Below are positions 17,704 through 28,624 of a stretch of DNA of 64,000 bases, piece by piece (positions within the stretch are counted from its first letter, which is position 1; every line of letters starts with the position of its first letter). The position numbers and the translations under genes are program-made. The stretch lies in contig NZ_VDUZ01000007.1 in NCBI RefSeq assembly GCF_008039615.1, positions 124,001-188,000 of the forward strand. Direction: 5' to 3'. Source of the DNA: Vineibacter terrae. GTDB taxonomy: Bacteria; Pseudomonadota; Alphaproteobacteria; Reyranellales; Reyranellaceae. The notes beneath the pieces were generated by a model. The model worked only from the letters and a program-made list of their open reading frames with translations. It was not told the origin of the DNA and did not search any database.

Positions 17704-18594
17704 ATGGCCGACATCGAACCGTCCCAGATCGATGGGCTCGCCGGGATCGCCGATCGCTATGATGCCTTCATCGTCGATCTGTGGGGCGTGGTGCATGACG
17801 GCAAGCAGCCCTACCCGGGCGTGCTCGATTGCTTCGCCGCCCTCAAGCGAGCCGGCAAGCATACATTGCTGCTGTCCAACGCGCCGCGGCGTGCGCATGC
17901 CGCCGTCGGGCGGCTGAACGAGCTGGGCGTGACGCAGGCGCTGTACGACGAGCTGCTGACCTCGGGCGAGGACGCGTGGTTGTCATTGCGCCGCCGCGGC
18001 CAGGCCGACGCGCCGCCCTTCTACCGTGACCTCGGCCGGCGCTGCTTTCTGTTCGGCGCAGCCCGTGATCTCAGCCTGTTCGAGCAGGTCGATGTCGAGC
18101 GCGTCGCCGACATTGCCGATGCGGATTTCATCCTTTGCACCAACCTCTACGACTACGGCGAGACACCCGCCAACCATGAAGCGACGCTGCGCGCCGCGGT
18201 GGCGCGCGGCCTGCCGATGATCTGCGCCAACCCCGACCTGGTGGTGGTGCATGGCGACACGCTCGAGTACTGCGCGGGCGCCGTCGCGGAGCTCTATGAG
18301 CAGCTTGGCGGCCGCGTCGTCTATCACGGCAAGCCGCACGCGCCGATCTATGCGCGCGCCCGCGCCCTGCTGGGCGGTGCGGCGCCGGAGCGTGTGCTCT
18401 GCATCGGGGACTCGCTGCGCACCGATATCGCCGGCGCCAACGCCGCCGGCCTGGCCTCTTTGCTGGTGGTGGGGGGCATCCATCGTGCCGAGTTCACGGC
18501 TGCCGACGGCCATATCGACCCGGCGCGGGTCGCGGCGGCGGCGTCGGCGGCTCGCGCATGGCCGACGTTCCTCGGTTCCGGCTTCGTCTGGTAA
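17704..18594 (+). CDS. HAD-superfamily class IIA hydrolase (TIGR01459-like)
   Basis: A 296-residue HAD phosphatase. DAFIVDLWGVVHDG is motif I with nucleophile Asp and acid/base Asp position (DLW variant typical of this subfamily). LLLSNAPRRA is motif II, and the large C2 cap follows. YHGKPHAPIYARA supplies the motif III Lys, and LCIGDSLRTDIAGANAAG is motif IV with two acidic metal ligands. The start is the ATG at 17704. The physiological substrate is unknown; the subfamily relates to NagD. It is 42 bases ahead of the cyclase gene. Confidence 0.92.
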   Translation: MADIEPSQIDGLAGIADRYDAFIVDLWGVVHDGKQPYPGVLDCFAALKRAGKHTLLLSNAPRRAHAAVGRLNELGVTQALYDELLTSGEDAWLSLRRRGQADAPPFYRDLGRRCFLFGAARDLSLFEQVDVERVADIADADFILCTNLYDYGETPANHEATLRAAVARGLPMICANPDLVVVHGDTLEYCAGAVAELYEQLGGRVVYHGKPHAPIYARARALLGGAAPERVLCIGDSLRTDIAGANAAGLASLLVVGGIHRAEFTAADGHIDPARVAAAASAARAWPTFLGSGFVW

Positions 18595-18636
18595 GAAGAA
18601 CGCGCATGCGGGCCCTGCGATGGGGAAGACCGGCCG

Positions 18637-20436
18637 ATGGCCAAGGTCGAATGGACATGGCATTTCGAGGATCTGTCGCCGGCCGTGATCTGGCCGGTGC
18701 TGGCTGACACCAACCGGTTCAACGAGATCCTCGGCCTGCCGTCCTATCGCCTGGAGGAGGTCGCGCAGCCCAACGGTACGGTCCTGCGGCGCGGCACGGG
18801 CACCGTGGCTGGCATCGCGCTGGCGTGGGAAGAGAAGCCCTATGAGTGGGTGCTGCATCGGCGCTTCCGCCAGACCCGCATCTTCTCCAAGGGGCCGTTT
18901 CGCGTCTTTGGCCCGACCCTCGATATCACGCCGTCCGGCGCCGGCAGCACGGTCGTCTACGCCTTGCATTGGGAGCCGGTGAATTGGCTGGGCAAGCTGA
19001 GCGGCGTGCGCCTGGCGCGCAGCGCTGGCCGCACGATCGAGCGGCGCATGAGAGAGGCCGTGGCCTTCCTGCGCGGCAGCGCGCCGATAATGTTCGACTA
19101 CGCCGCGCCCGTGCTGCCAGCCGGCGTGCGCGAGCGTCTGGAGGCGATGGTGCGTGATGCCGAGGCCACCGGCTACGCCCATGGACTGGCGCGGCGCCTG
19201 GCCGATCGCCTGGTGAGCGCGATGGAGGTCGATCTGCAGCGCCTGCGGCCCAAGGCGCTGGCGGGCACGTTCGGGACGTCGCAGCGCAACGCGATCGAGC
19301 TGTGCCTGGCCGGCGTGAAGGCGCGCATGCTGGACATGAGATGGGACCTGCTGTGCGCCAATTGCCGCGGCGCCAAGGTGACGGTGCCGTCGCTCGACCA
19401 GCTGCCGCGCGGCGCCCATTGTCCGTCCTGCAATATCGACTACGGTCGCGATTTCGCGCGCAATGTCGAGCTCACGTTCGCGCCCTCGCCGCTGATCCGC
19501 ACGCTCGGCGTCGGCAGCTTCTGTCTCAGCGGGCCGGCCACCACGCCGCACGTGCTGGTGCAGCAGCTCCTGGCGCCGGGCGAGCGGCGCGTTGTCGCCG
19601 TCGACTTGCCGCCCGGCCCCTATCGGCTGCGCACGTTGCATCCGGGCCGTGCCGTCGACATCGAGCATGCCGGTGGCGCCGTTCCCGGCTTGCGCATCGT
19701 CGCGGACGGCGTCGAGGCGTTACCGCCCGGCGCAGCCGGCGAGGTCAGCTTCGTCAACGATGCCGGCTTCGAGCTGGCGGCCCTGATCGAAGCCCGCGGC
19801 TGGGTGCGTGAGGCGCTGACGGCGCACGAGGTCACCACCCTGCAAGCCTTCCGCGAGCTGTTCGCCGACGCCACCCTGCGACCGGGCGACGAGGCGGGTG
19901 TCGGTCAGGTCACGATCCTGTTCACCGACCTGCGCGGCTCGACGGCGCTCTACGAGCAGGTGGGCGATGCCGCCGCCTTCAACCTGGTGCGGGAGCATTT
20001 TGCGGTGCTGGGCCGGGCGGTCCGTGACGCCAACGGCGCCATCGTCAAGACCATCGGCGATGCCGTGATGGCGGCCTTTGCCGACCCCGCCGACGCCGTG
20101 CGCGCGGCCTTGGCGATCCGCGACGACGTGGCGGCGCTGGACCGTCGCCTGTCGGCGGACCGCAACCTCGGCACGTCCCTGGTCGTGAAGGTCGGCCTGC
20201 ATATGGGACCCAGCATCGCCGTCAACCTCAACGACCGGCTCGACTATTTCGGCTCCACGGTGAACATGGCGGCGCGCTTGCAAGGCCAGAGCCAGGGCGG
20301 CGACATCGTGCTGTCGCGGGCTGTCGCCGACGATCCCGCGGTGCGGCCGCTGCTGCTGCGGGTCGCATCGCGCGACGAGACCGTGATGCTCAAGGGGTTC
20401 GCGGCGCCGGTGCCGTTCGCGCGCATCACCGCGTAG
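18637..20436 (+). CDS. Adenylate/guanylate cyclase with DUF5939-type N terminus
   Basis: A 599-residue class III nucleotide cyclase. The N-terminal 150 residues look like an SRPBCC/START-like lipid-binding domain (WTWHFEDLSPAVIWPVLAD, then EWVLHRRF). A middle region has a zinc-ribbon-like CANCRGAK...CPSCNIDYG. The C-terminal cyclase domain has ILFTDLRGST (metal Asp), VKTIGDAVMAAF (second Asp) and DYFGSTVNMAARLQ (Asn and Arg that stabilise the transition state), so it is probably active. There is no transmembrane segment. It would make cAMP or cGMP in response to an unknown cytosolic signal. Confidence 0.9.
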   Translation: MAKVEWTWHFEDLSPAVIWPVLADTNRFNEILGLPSYRLEEVAQPNGTVLRRGTGTVAGIALAWEEKPYEWVLHRRFRQTRIFSKGPFRVFGPTLDITPSGAGSTVVYALHWEPVNWLGKLSGVRLARSAGRTIERRMREAVAFLRGSAPIMFDYAAPVLPAGVRERLEAMVRDAEATGYAHGLARRLADRLVSAMEVDLQRLRPKALAGTFGTSQRNAIELCLAGVKARMLDMRWDLLCANCRGAKVTVPSLDQLPRGAHCPSCNIDYGRDFARNVELTFAPSPLIRTLGVGSFCLSGPATTPHVLVQQLLAPGERRVVAVDLPPGPYRLRTLHPGRAVDIEHAGGAVPGLRIVADGVEALPPGAAGEVSFVNDAGFELAALIEARGWVREALTAHEVTTLQAFRELFADATLRPGDEAGVGQVTILFTDLRGSTALYEQVGDAAAFNLVREHFAVLGRAVRDANGAIVKTIGDAVMAAFADPADAVRAALAIRDDVAALDRRLSADRNLGTSLVVKVGLHMGPSIAVNLNDRLDYFGSTVNMAARLQGQSQGGDIVLSRAVADDPAVRPLLLRVASRDETVMLKGFAAPVPFARITA

Positions 20437-20524
20437 GGCGCTGGCTTGCACCGCAGCGGGAATCGCGCGAGCATCGGGCGTGCGGTGCGCATTCGGCCGG
20501 AGCGGGGCGGCCGGAGGAGAGACC

Positions 20525-22474
20525 ATGCCGCAGACCGGCAGCGGTGGCCGTTGGCTTGACGCCGTCGCCTGGCTTCGCGACTCGCCGCTCGCGCTGTGGG
20601 CTGGGAGGCTTTGGCGTCCGGTAGGATGGGCAGCATCGGTGGCCTGGCGGCCTCTGCGAAGAGGTACAGCGATAGCGTGGTCGGCGCTGGCAAGCACCAT
20701 CGCCGCCTTGCCGGACAGGATCGACCAGCTCCGCAAGCTGGTCGCTGGTCTTGCGTTGGTCGGCGGCATCGTGGTCGGCACGTGGATCATCGTCGACCTG
20801 TCGAGCAACGAGCCGCTCACCTTCGACGACATCTATGTCCACGGAACTCTCGTCGGCCAGGTACCCAAGGGCGATTACCTGGCGCAGCGCATGGGTGCCT
20901 ATTTTGATCAGGTGACGGCGAGCATCGCGCAGTTCCGCGAGATAGACACCTCGGCATCGAAGCCGGACGCGGAGCTCCCGAAGCTCGAGATTCCCGGTGC
21001 CCAGGTATCGGTTCAGGCCGTGGTGCAGATCGTCCGGCGGTTCCTGGGGTTCCGGGAGCGTCGCATCGGGGGCGACGTCTTCGTGTCGGAGCATCCGCTC
21101 GAACCGCAGCCTCCCAACGCGAGCCTGGTCGATGCGCCGGCTTGTCCCGATGGCGGGCGCGCCGTGTATGTCGTCATTCGCCTGTCGGTCAACCGCGCCG
21201 ATCTGGCTGAGCCCGTCGAGGTGCGCGTCTGCCGTGACAAGGCGCCGGACGGCAAGATCGACAGCAGCGCTCTTGACGCGCATACGTTCGAGGCCTTGCT
21301 GCAACGGGCGGCGCTACGTGCCTACGAGCGGGTGAATCCGTGCGGCAGCGCGACCTACTACTTCGCCAACTGGTACCGGCGCTTCCTCGATGGGCGTCTC
21401 GTCGATGCCGATTCGCGGCGCGCCAGCCAGATGGTCAGCACCTGCCTGGCGGCTGGCGGTGCTGACGTGGCCGCCTATTCCTATGTCATGATCGGCCGCA
21501 TTCGCCAGTTCTTCTATCAGCAGCCCGAGGAAGCCATCGGGTATTTCGAGTCGGCCGAGAACGTCCATCGGAAGGCGCACGCGCCATGGCGGCGCTACCT
21601 GCACGATCATGACTGGTGGTGGATCCGGTTTCCCAACGATTTCTACGCTCATTGGGGCGCCGCCCTGATGGATGCGCAGGAGCCGACGAAGGCGCTGGAG
21701 AAGTACGTGCTGCAGGTCAAGTATAATCCGGGCTCGGTCCTGGGCTACATCGGGGTTGGCAACGCGTTGGCCGAAATGGCGCGCAGGACCACGCCACCCG
21801 ACGGAGGACTGCTGAAGGCAGCCCGCGAGGTCTATTGCTACGCTGCCCTCGAAAATCGATTCGACACCGAGGTCCGGCATGCCATGGCCGATTTCCTCGA
21901 GAAGAACCAGACGTCCGTCGAAGGATGCCCGGACAAGTCGGGCCGGGAAGACCGGTCGGATGCCAGGAAGTACGCGCTGGTACAACGCCAGAAGACGGTT
22001 GATCTGATGCCGACGGAACCGCGGTACGGACTGGCGCTGGGCCGTTCGCTACGTGCCGGCGGCAAGCACCTGGACGCCCTTGCAGCCTTCAACCAGGTGC
22101 TGACCTTCAGCGGCCAGGAGGCTTGGGATGCGTACGCCGAGCTCGCAACGACATACGCGGCCCTGGACCAGGAGGCGAATGTCACGGCAACCTATCGGCG
22201 TGCATACGGTGCCCTGTCGCGCGCGGCGGCCCAACGTCCGTTTGATGCCGAAGTGCGCTATCACGCCGCGCTGGCGTTGCTGCGGCTCGGCGAGTTCGGC
22301 AAAGCAGAGCGATATGCCGCCGAGGCCAGCATCCTCGACCCGTCGTTGGGGGACGCGCAATTGGCGCTGGCGTGCGCACGCAAACACTTGAGAGCTGGAA
22401 AGAAGGCGTCGCTCGACGAGCCGCTCCAGGCTTGTGTGGCTGATCCAGGACCCGCCGCCGCGAAGATGCCATAG
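20525..22474 (+). CDS. Membrane-anchored TPR-repeat protein of unknown function
   Basis: A 649-residue protein. GGAGGA at 20513-20518 with 6-base spacing picks the ATG at 20525. An amphipathic, Trp-rich N terminus (residues 8-60) precedes one transmembrane helix (about 71-92, GLALVGGIVVGTWIIVDL), so most of the chain is outside the cytoplasm or on its inner face. The C-terminal third has helical TPR-like repeats (LGYIGVGNALAEMA, DALAAFNQVLTFSGQ, YAELATTYAALDQEA, YHAALALLRLGEFGKAERYA). The middle mixed alpha/beta domain I do not recognise. It follows the cyclase gene closely and may share its signalling role, but that is inference. Confidence 0.75.
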   Translation: MPQTGSGGRWLDAVAWLRDSPLALWAGRLWRPVGWAASVAWRPLRRGTAIAWSALASTIAALPDRIDQLRKLVAGLALVGGIVVGTWIIVDLSSNEPLTFDDIYVHGTLVGQVPKGDYLAQRMGAYFDQVTASIAQFREIDTSASKPDAELPKLEIPGAQVSVQAVVQIVRRFLGFRERRIGGDVFVSEHPLEPQPPNASLVDAPACPDGGRAVYVVIRLSVNRADLAEPVEVRVCRDKAPDGKIDSSALDAHTFEALLQRAALRAYERVNPCGSATYYFANWYRRFLDGRLVDADSRRASQMVSTCLAAGGADVAAYSYVMIGRIRQFFYQQPEEAIGYFESAENVHRKAHAPWRRYLHDHDWWWIRFPNDFYAHWGAALMDAQEPTKALEKYVLQVKYNPGSVLGYIGVGNALAEMARRTTPPDGGLLKAAREVYCYAALENRFDTEVRHAMADFLEKNQTSVEGCPDKSGREDRSDARKYALVQRQKTVDLMPTEPRYGLALGRSLRAGGKHLDALAAFNQVLTFSGQEAWDAYAELATTYAALDQEANVTATYRRAYGALSRAAAQRPFDAEVRYHAALALLRLGEFGKAERYAAEASILDPSLGDAQLALACARKHLRAGKKASLDEPLQACVADPGPAAAKMP

Positions 22475-22503
22475 CCGGCTGGGTTCGGGCGTCCTTCGAG
22501 CCA

Positions 22504-22737
22504 TCAACGCACAGGGTTGGAGGACGCCGATGCTCGGGGCGGCCCTGGCTTGGCAACGACGGTATCCGGAAGCGCCGGGCCGTGTTTCAGCGCGGCGGAT
22601 ATGCCCCACCGCAGGAAGTGGGTGTGGCCGCCCAGCGTCGTGCCAACCGAGATGCAGAACAATGTCAGGCCGAGCACGATCACTGCAACCGCAACGCGGT
22701 ATTCAGGAGGGACGCGGAGCCTGCCACCAGGATGCAT
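22504..22737 (-). CDS. Small hypothetical membrane protein
   Basis: A 77-residue reading frame from the ATG at 22737. It has one clear hydrophobic helix (VAVAVIVLGLTLFCISVGTT, about residues 14-33), a short WGISAALKHGP amphipathic segment and a Pro-rich tail. The ribosome site is weak. I recognise no family. It lies just downstream of the esterase on the same strand. Confidence 0.4.
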   Translation of the reverse strand: MHPGGRLRVPPEYRVAVAVIVLGLTLFCISVGTTLGGHTHFLRWGISAALKHGPALPDTVVAKPGPPRASASSNPVR

Positions 22738-22777
22738 ACCGGATGATACGCGCCGGGGCGGCAAAGCATCCCCGCCG

Positions 22778-23725
22778 CTACCGGCCGAAAAAGGCGGCCA
22801 GGACGGCGGCGGCCTCGTCGTTGGCGGCCAGCCCCTGCTTCAGGAAGCGCGTCATGGAGAAGAAGCCATGCAGGGTGCCGGGGAAGTTCGCGTAGGTGAC
22901 CTTGACGCCGGCCTGCCGCAGCTTCTCGGCATAGGCATGACCCTCGTCCTTGAGGGGGTCGTAGCCGGCGGTCAGCACGTAGGCCGGCGGCAATCCGCTG
23001 AAATCCCTGGCCAGCAGCGGCGAGAGGCGAAGATCGCTCAGGTCCTGGCCGGCCGGCACGTAGTGCTTCCAGAACCAGTCCATGAGCTGCTGGGTCAGGA
23101 AATAGCCTTCGCCCAGGGTACGTCGCGACCCGGTGACCGTCGTGCTGTCGGTAGCCGGGTAGATGAGCATCTGGAACGCCGGCGCCGCCTCGCCGGCCAG
23201 CTTCGCCTGCTGGCAGACGACGGCCGACAGGTTGCCGCCGGCGGAATCGCCGCCGACCGCGATCCGGTCGGGTCGTGTGTCGAAGGCCGCCGCATTGTCA
23301 CGGATATGACGGAAGGCGGCCAGCGAGTCCTCGACCGGCACGGGGAACGGGTGTTCGGGCGCCATGCGGTAGTCGATGGCGATCACCTGGCAGCGGCTCT
23401 TGTTGGCGATGCGCCGGCAGGTCGAGTCGTGGGTCTCCAGGTTGCCGATCACGAACCCGCCGCCATGATAGTAGACCAGGGTCGGGATCGGGTTCTCATC
23501 GACGCCGGCCGGCCAGTAGCGCCGAAAGGGGATGGTGCCATGCGGCCCCGGCACGACGCCGTCGATCACCTTGGCGACCTCGGGCGGATCGGCCTCGCCG
23601 TCGGCCGACATCTTGTCGGCCATGGCGCGCGCCTCGGCCGCGCCGAGCGTGTGAAGCTGCGGGCGACCAGCGGCGACCGCCTTTTCCATGAGGTCGAGCA
23701 CAAAGGCGGCTTCGGCATCGAGCAT
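22778..23725 (-). CDS. Alpha/beta-hydrolase esterase (hormone-sensitive-lipase type)
   Basis: A 315-residue carboxylesterase/lipase. [10 protein letters not shown] is the HGGG oxyanion loop, [10 protein letters not shown] holds the nucleophile Ser, [10 protein letters not shown] the catalytic Asp, and [11 protein letters not shown] the catalytic His, all standard for family IV (HSL). I chose the ATG at 23725, preceded by AGGAG on the minus strand; an upstream start would add residues read through the divergent promoter. It is divergent from the methylmalonyl-CoA mutase gene. Confidence 0.93.
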   Translation of the reverse strand: MLDAEAAFVLDLMEKAVAAGRPQLHTLGAAEARAMADKMSADGEADPPEVAKVIDGVVPGPHGTIPFRRYWPAGVDENPIPTLVYYHGGGFVIGNLETHDSTCRRIANKSRCQVIAIDYRMAPEHPFPVPVEDSLAAFRHIRDNAAAFDTRPDRIAVGGDSAGGNLSAVVCQQAKLAGEAAPAFQMLIYPATDSTTVTGSRRTLGEGYFLTQQLMDWFWKHYVPAGQDLSDLRLSPLLARDFSGLPPAYVLTAGYDPLKDEGHAYAEKLRQAGVKVTYANFPGTLHGFFSMTRFLKQGLAANDEAAAVLAAFFGR

Positions 23726-23841
23726 GCATGATCTCCTGTTCCGGGGAGCGGAGCACATCGCCGGGCGGCCTTCCCGCCCGGCTGATGATGCGCTATGAGC
23801 ACCCAAGATCGTGCGCAGATTGCGAGAGCCGGGGCAAGACC

Positions 23842-25995
<2,154 letters not shown>

Positions 25996-26026
25996 CGGGC
26001 CTGCTGCCCCAGGCGGGGCGGGCTGA

Positions 26027-27586
26027 TCAGAAGCTGTTGATGGTCTTGCGCTGGCCGTCCTTCATCTCCGCGATCAGCGCGTCGACGTGATAGTGCATCG
26101 CGCATTTGATAGCGTAGATCTGCAGGATCAGGGGGCTGGCGCGCCGTCGCAGCACGCGCGCCATGCGCCGCAGGTAGGCGTTGCGCAGGCGGCGGCTCGG
26201 GACGCGACGCGCCAGCCGCCAGGTGATCGCCGCCGCCTCCAGCGTCCAAGTCAGGTTCAGCTTGAGCAGCTTCAGCGGCTTGCGCCTCAGGTGGCGCAGC
26301 CGCGTCGCCTCCGGCCGGATGCGCGCCTTGAGATAAAGGTCGTCCACCCGGTCGAAATAGGCTTCGGTCTCGTACAGGGCCTCCATCACATGCAGGTAGC
26401 CGTCGCGCAGCTCCTGTCGGCCGATCTTCAGCGGAACGACATTGGTGCCGGCATCCGGGAAATCGTCGGGATCCAGGCGGCCCTCGCGCCGCAGCCGCTC
26501 GTGCAGCGGCGTCTTGGGGATCGCGTGCAACATGCCGACCATGGCGTTGACGATACGAGCGTCGCGAATGAAGGCAGGCTGGATATCGAAGATCGTCGGA
26601 TCATCGTTGTCGAAGCCCAGGATCATGCCGCACCACACCTCCAGCCCGGTCGCCTGGATGGCGTGGATCTTGTCGAGCAGCGTATGCCCCTTGCGCAGGT
26701 TCTGCAGCTTCTTCGTCTCCCGCAGCGATGCTTCGTTGGGCGTCTCGATGCCGACGAACACGATGCGCACATTGGCGTCGACCATGAGCTGCATCATCTC
26801 GGCGTCGTCGCTGAGATCCAGTGACGCCTCGGCGAAGAACGTCATCGGGTAGTCGCGGCGGCGCTGCCAGGCGACGACGTCGTGCAGGATCTCCTTGATG
26901 GCCTTCTTGTTGCCGATCAGGTTGTCGTCGACGATGAAGGCCGTATCCGTGCCGGTCGCCAGCAGCGCCTCCAGCTCGGCGATGACCTGGCGGCTGGTCT
27001 TGATGCGCGGCCGGCGGCCGAAGATCACGATGATATCGCAGAACTCGCAGGTGAACGGACAGCCGCGCGAGAACTGTACGCTGCCGACCGCGTAGTCATC
27101 CATCCTGAGCAGGTCGAAGCGCGGCACCGGCACGCTCGACATGTCGGTCCTGCCGTTCTGCTCGTAGCGATGCTGCGCCGCGCCGGCTTCGCGGTCGCGC
27201 AGGAAGCGTGGCCAGGTCTCCTCAGCTTCGCCGACGAAGACCACGTCGGCCAGCGACCCGAAGTAGTCCTCCTGCACCGAGACCCAGGGGCCGCCCACGA
27301 CGGTGTAGGCGCCGCGCTGCTTCAGCACCGTGAGGATCTCGGTCATGCGCTTGCGCTGCACGCTCATGCCGGTAAGGCCGACGATGTCGGCGCGGGCGCA
27401 CAGGTCGAAGTCGATGGGCTCGACGTTCTCGTCGATCAGCACGACGTCGTGCTCCGCGGGCGTCAACGCGGCGAGCAGCGGCAGGCAGGCGACCGGCAGG
27501 TTTGCCTTCGCGTCGAGCAGGGGCAGAGCGTGCTCAAGGCCCCAATAGGATGTTTCGAAACGTGGGTTGATGAGAACGATTTTCAT
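26027..27586 (-). CDS. B12-binding radical SAM protein with DUF4070-like C terminus
   Basis: A 519-residue class B-type radical SAM protein. Residues 1-140 form a cobalamin-binding Rossmann domain (MKIVLINPRFETSYWG, VGLTGMSVQRKRM, VVGGPWVSVQ). SRGCPFTCEFCDII gives the CxxxCxxC 4Fe-4S motif, then IVDDNLIGNKKAIKE and FVGIETPNEASL of the barrel. The C-terminal 150 basic residues match the DUF4070 type seen in hopanoid methylase HpnP and relatives. It may methylate an unreactive carbon; the domain order is HpnP-like, but I would not assign C-2 hopanoid methylation from sequence alone. It converges on scpA. Confidence 0.9.
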   Translation of the reverse strand: MKIVLINPRFETSYWGLEHALPLLDAKANLPVACLPLLAALTPAEHDVVLIDENVEPIDFDLCARADIVGLTGMSVQRKRMTEILTVLKQRGAYTVVGGPWVSVQEDYFGSLADVVFVGEAEETWPRFLRDREAGAAQHRYEQNGRTDMSSVPVPRFDLLRMDDYAVGSVQFSRGCPFTCEFCDIIVIFGRRPRIKTSRQVIAELEALLATGTDTAFIVDDNLIGNKKAIKEILHDVVAWQRRRDYPMTFFAEASLDLSDDAEMMQLMVDANVRIVFVGIETPNEASLRETKKLQNLRKGHTLLDKIHAIQATGLEVWCGMILGFDNDDPTIFDIQPAFIRDARIVNAMVGMLHAIPKTPLHERLRREGRLDPDDFPDAGTNVVPLKIGRQELRDGYLHVMEALYETEAYFDRVDDLYLKARIRPEATRLRHLRRKPLKLLKLNLTWTLEAAAITWRLARRVPSRRLRNAYLRRMARVLRRRASPLILQIYAIKCAMHYHVDALIAEMKDGQRKTINSF

Positions 27587-27673
27587 CTCGTTCTCCTCGA
27601 ATGGGCTGTGGCCGTAGGCTAGTGCGGGTCGGTGACCCCACGCTGACGGTGCGGCATGCCGCGCTGCTGCCGC

Positions 27674-28537
27674 TCACTTGTCCATCGTGCGCCGATCCTC
27701 GTCCGTCATCGGCCGCGCAGTATAGGACTTCAGCCGGCCCATCACCGTGCCGAAGCTGGTCGACATCTCCATCTTGACGGGCAGCAGCCGCTCGAAGCCG
27801 TCCAGGGCGCTGAACCAGAGCTTGGGTGGGTTCTTCTCGTAGGCGTCCTGCTTCAGGCGCTCTTCTTCGTATCCGGCGATGCGCTTCATGATGGCTTCGC
27901 AGACCGTCGCGTTGCCGACAGCGCCCTTGACCTCGCCATCGCTCAGCTTCTCGCCGTTGATCCGCCGCAGCGTGACATCGAAGCGCCGCTTGCTGTCGAA
28001 CACGGGATAGACGCGATCGCACGGATCGTGTCCGGCGAGGGCGCCCGAGATGGCCGCCGTCAGCGGATCGAAGGCGCCGCGCTTCTGGTCCGGCGATACC
28101 GTCTTGTAGGATTTGGGCGTGAACGGCGGCTTGTGCTCTTCGCCATAGGTGCCGTCGCCGCGGTAGCTGACCTGCCAGGTGCGGGTCGCGCTACGGAACT
28201 GGATCCATGACCAGCCGCCCTGCGGGCGCAGGCCCTGGGCCGTGGCCTGTCCCCAGGCCCGGTTGCTGCCATTGAAGGTCGCGGTGAGAGCGGCGGCTAT
28301 GCCTTCCTTGCTGAATTTGCTGTCGATGACGTAGCGGCTGCCCTGCATGCGCATCACCGCCTCGGCGCGAAAGGCGCGCAGGCCGCTGACGGTGAACTCG
28401 TACTCCAGCGACACCACGTGCCCCGTCGGGGATGGCGGCGTCTGCGCCAGCACCGCCGGGCTGCCGAGGCCAGCCAGGAGCGGCAGGCAGACCGCCGCCC
28501 GCGCCAGGGGGATGCCCATCACCGCTCTCGCTTGCAT
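27674..28537 (-). CDS. DUF3108 domain secreted protein
   Basis: A 287-residue protein with a Sec signal peptide (MQARAVMGIPLARAAVCLPL to VLAQ) and a DUF3108-like mature part: SLEYEFTVSGLRAFRAEAVM, SKFSKEGIAAALTATFNG and FDPLTAAISGALAGHDPCD. The family is predicted to be periplasmic; its role is unknown. The start is the ATG at 28537 with AAGGGG upstream on its strand. It is divergent from the Atm1-type exporter across a spacer with two palindromes. Confidence 0.85.
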   Translation of the reverse strand: MQARAVMGIPLARAAVCLPLLAGLGSPAVLAQTPPSPTGHVVSLEYEFTVSGLRAFRAEAVMRMQGSRYVIDSKFSKEGIAAALTATFNGSNRAWGQATAQGLRPQGGWSWIQFRSATRTWQVSYRGDGTYGEEHKPPFTPKSYKTVSPDQKRGAFDPLTAAISGALAGHDPCDRVYPVFDSKRRFDVTLRRINGEKLSDGEVKGAVGNATVCEAIMKRIAGYEEERLKQDAYEKNPPKLWFSALDGFERLLPVKMEMSTSFGTVMGRLKSYTARPMTDEDRRTMDK

Positions 28538-28580
28538 CGTCACCCCTTCGAATCTGCCGGAGCCGTTGGCGGCCGGAACT

Positions 28581-28618
28581 TTAGGCAAACGCCTAAGTCC
28601 TTGGCAACGCGTGCCAAG
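28581..28618. promoter_or_regulatory. Tandem palindromes in the divergent spacer before the Atm1-type gene
   Basis: TTAGGCAAACGCCTAA (28581-28596) and CTTGGCAACGCGTGCCAAG (28600-28618) are two perfect dyads, 3 bases apart and ending 7 bases before the exporter ATG. Their size and place suggest binding sites for one or two dimeric regulators controlling the exporter and possibly the DUF3108 gene. Confidence 0.5.
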
Positions 28619-28624
28619 ATCGCC

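Noticed and set aside
22517-23731. A 404-codon plus-strand frame
   Set aside because: Antisense to the HSL-type esterase with its full catalytic triad; no ribosome site.
23726-23841. Cobalamin riboswitch upstream of methylmalonyl-CoA mutase
   Set aside because: The spacer is only about 115 bases and shared with a divergent gene; I find no B12-box core.
26027-27586. Assignment as hopanoid C-2 methylase HpnP
   Set aside because: Domain order is alike, but the sequence around the iron-sulphur motif and C terminus is not close enough to the HpnP sequence I know, and no hopanoid genes are nearby.
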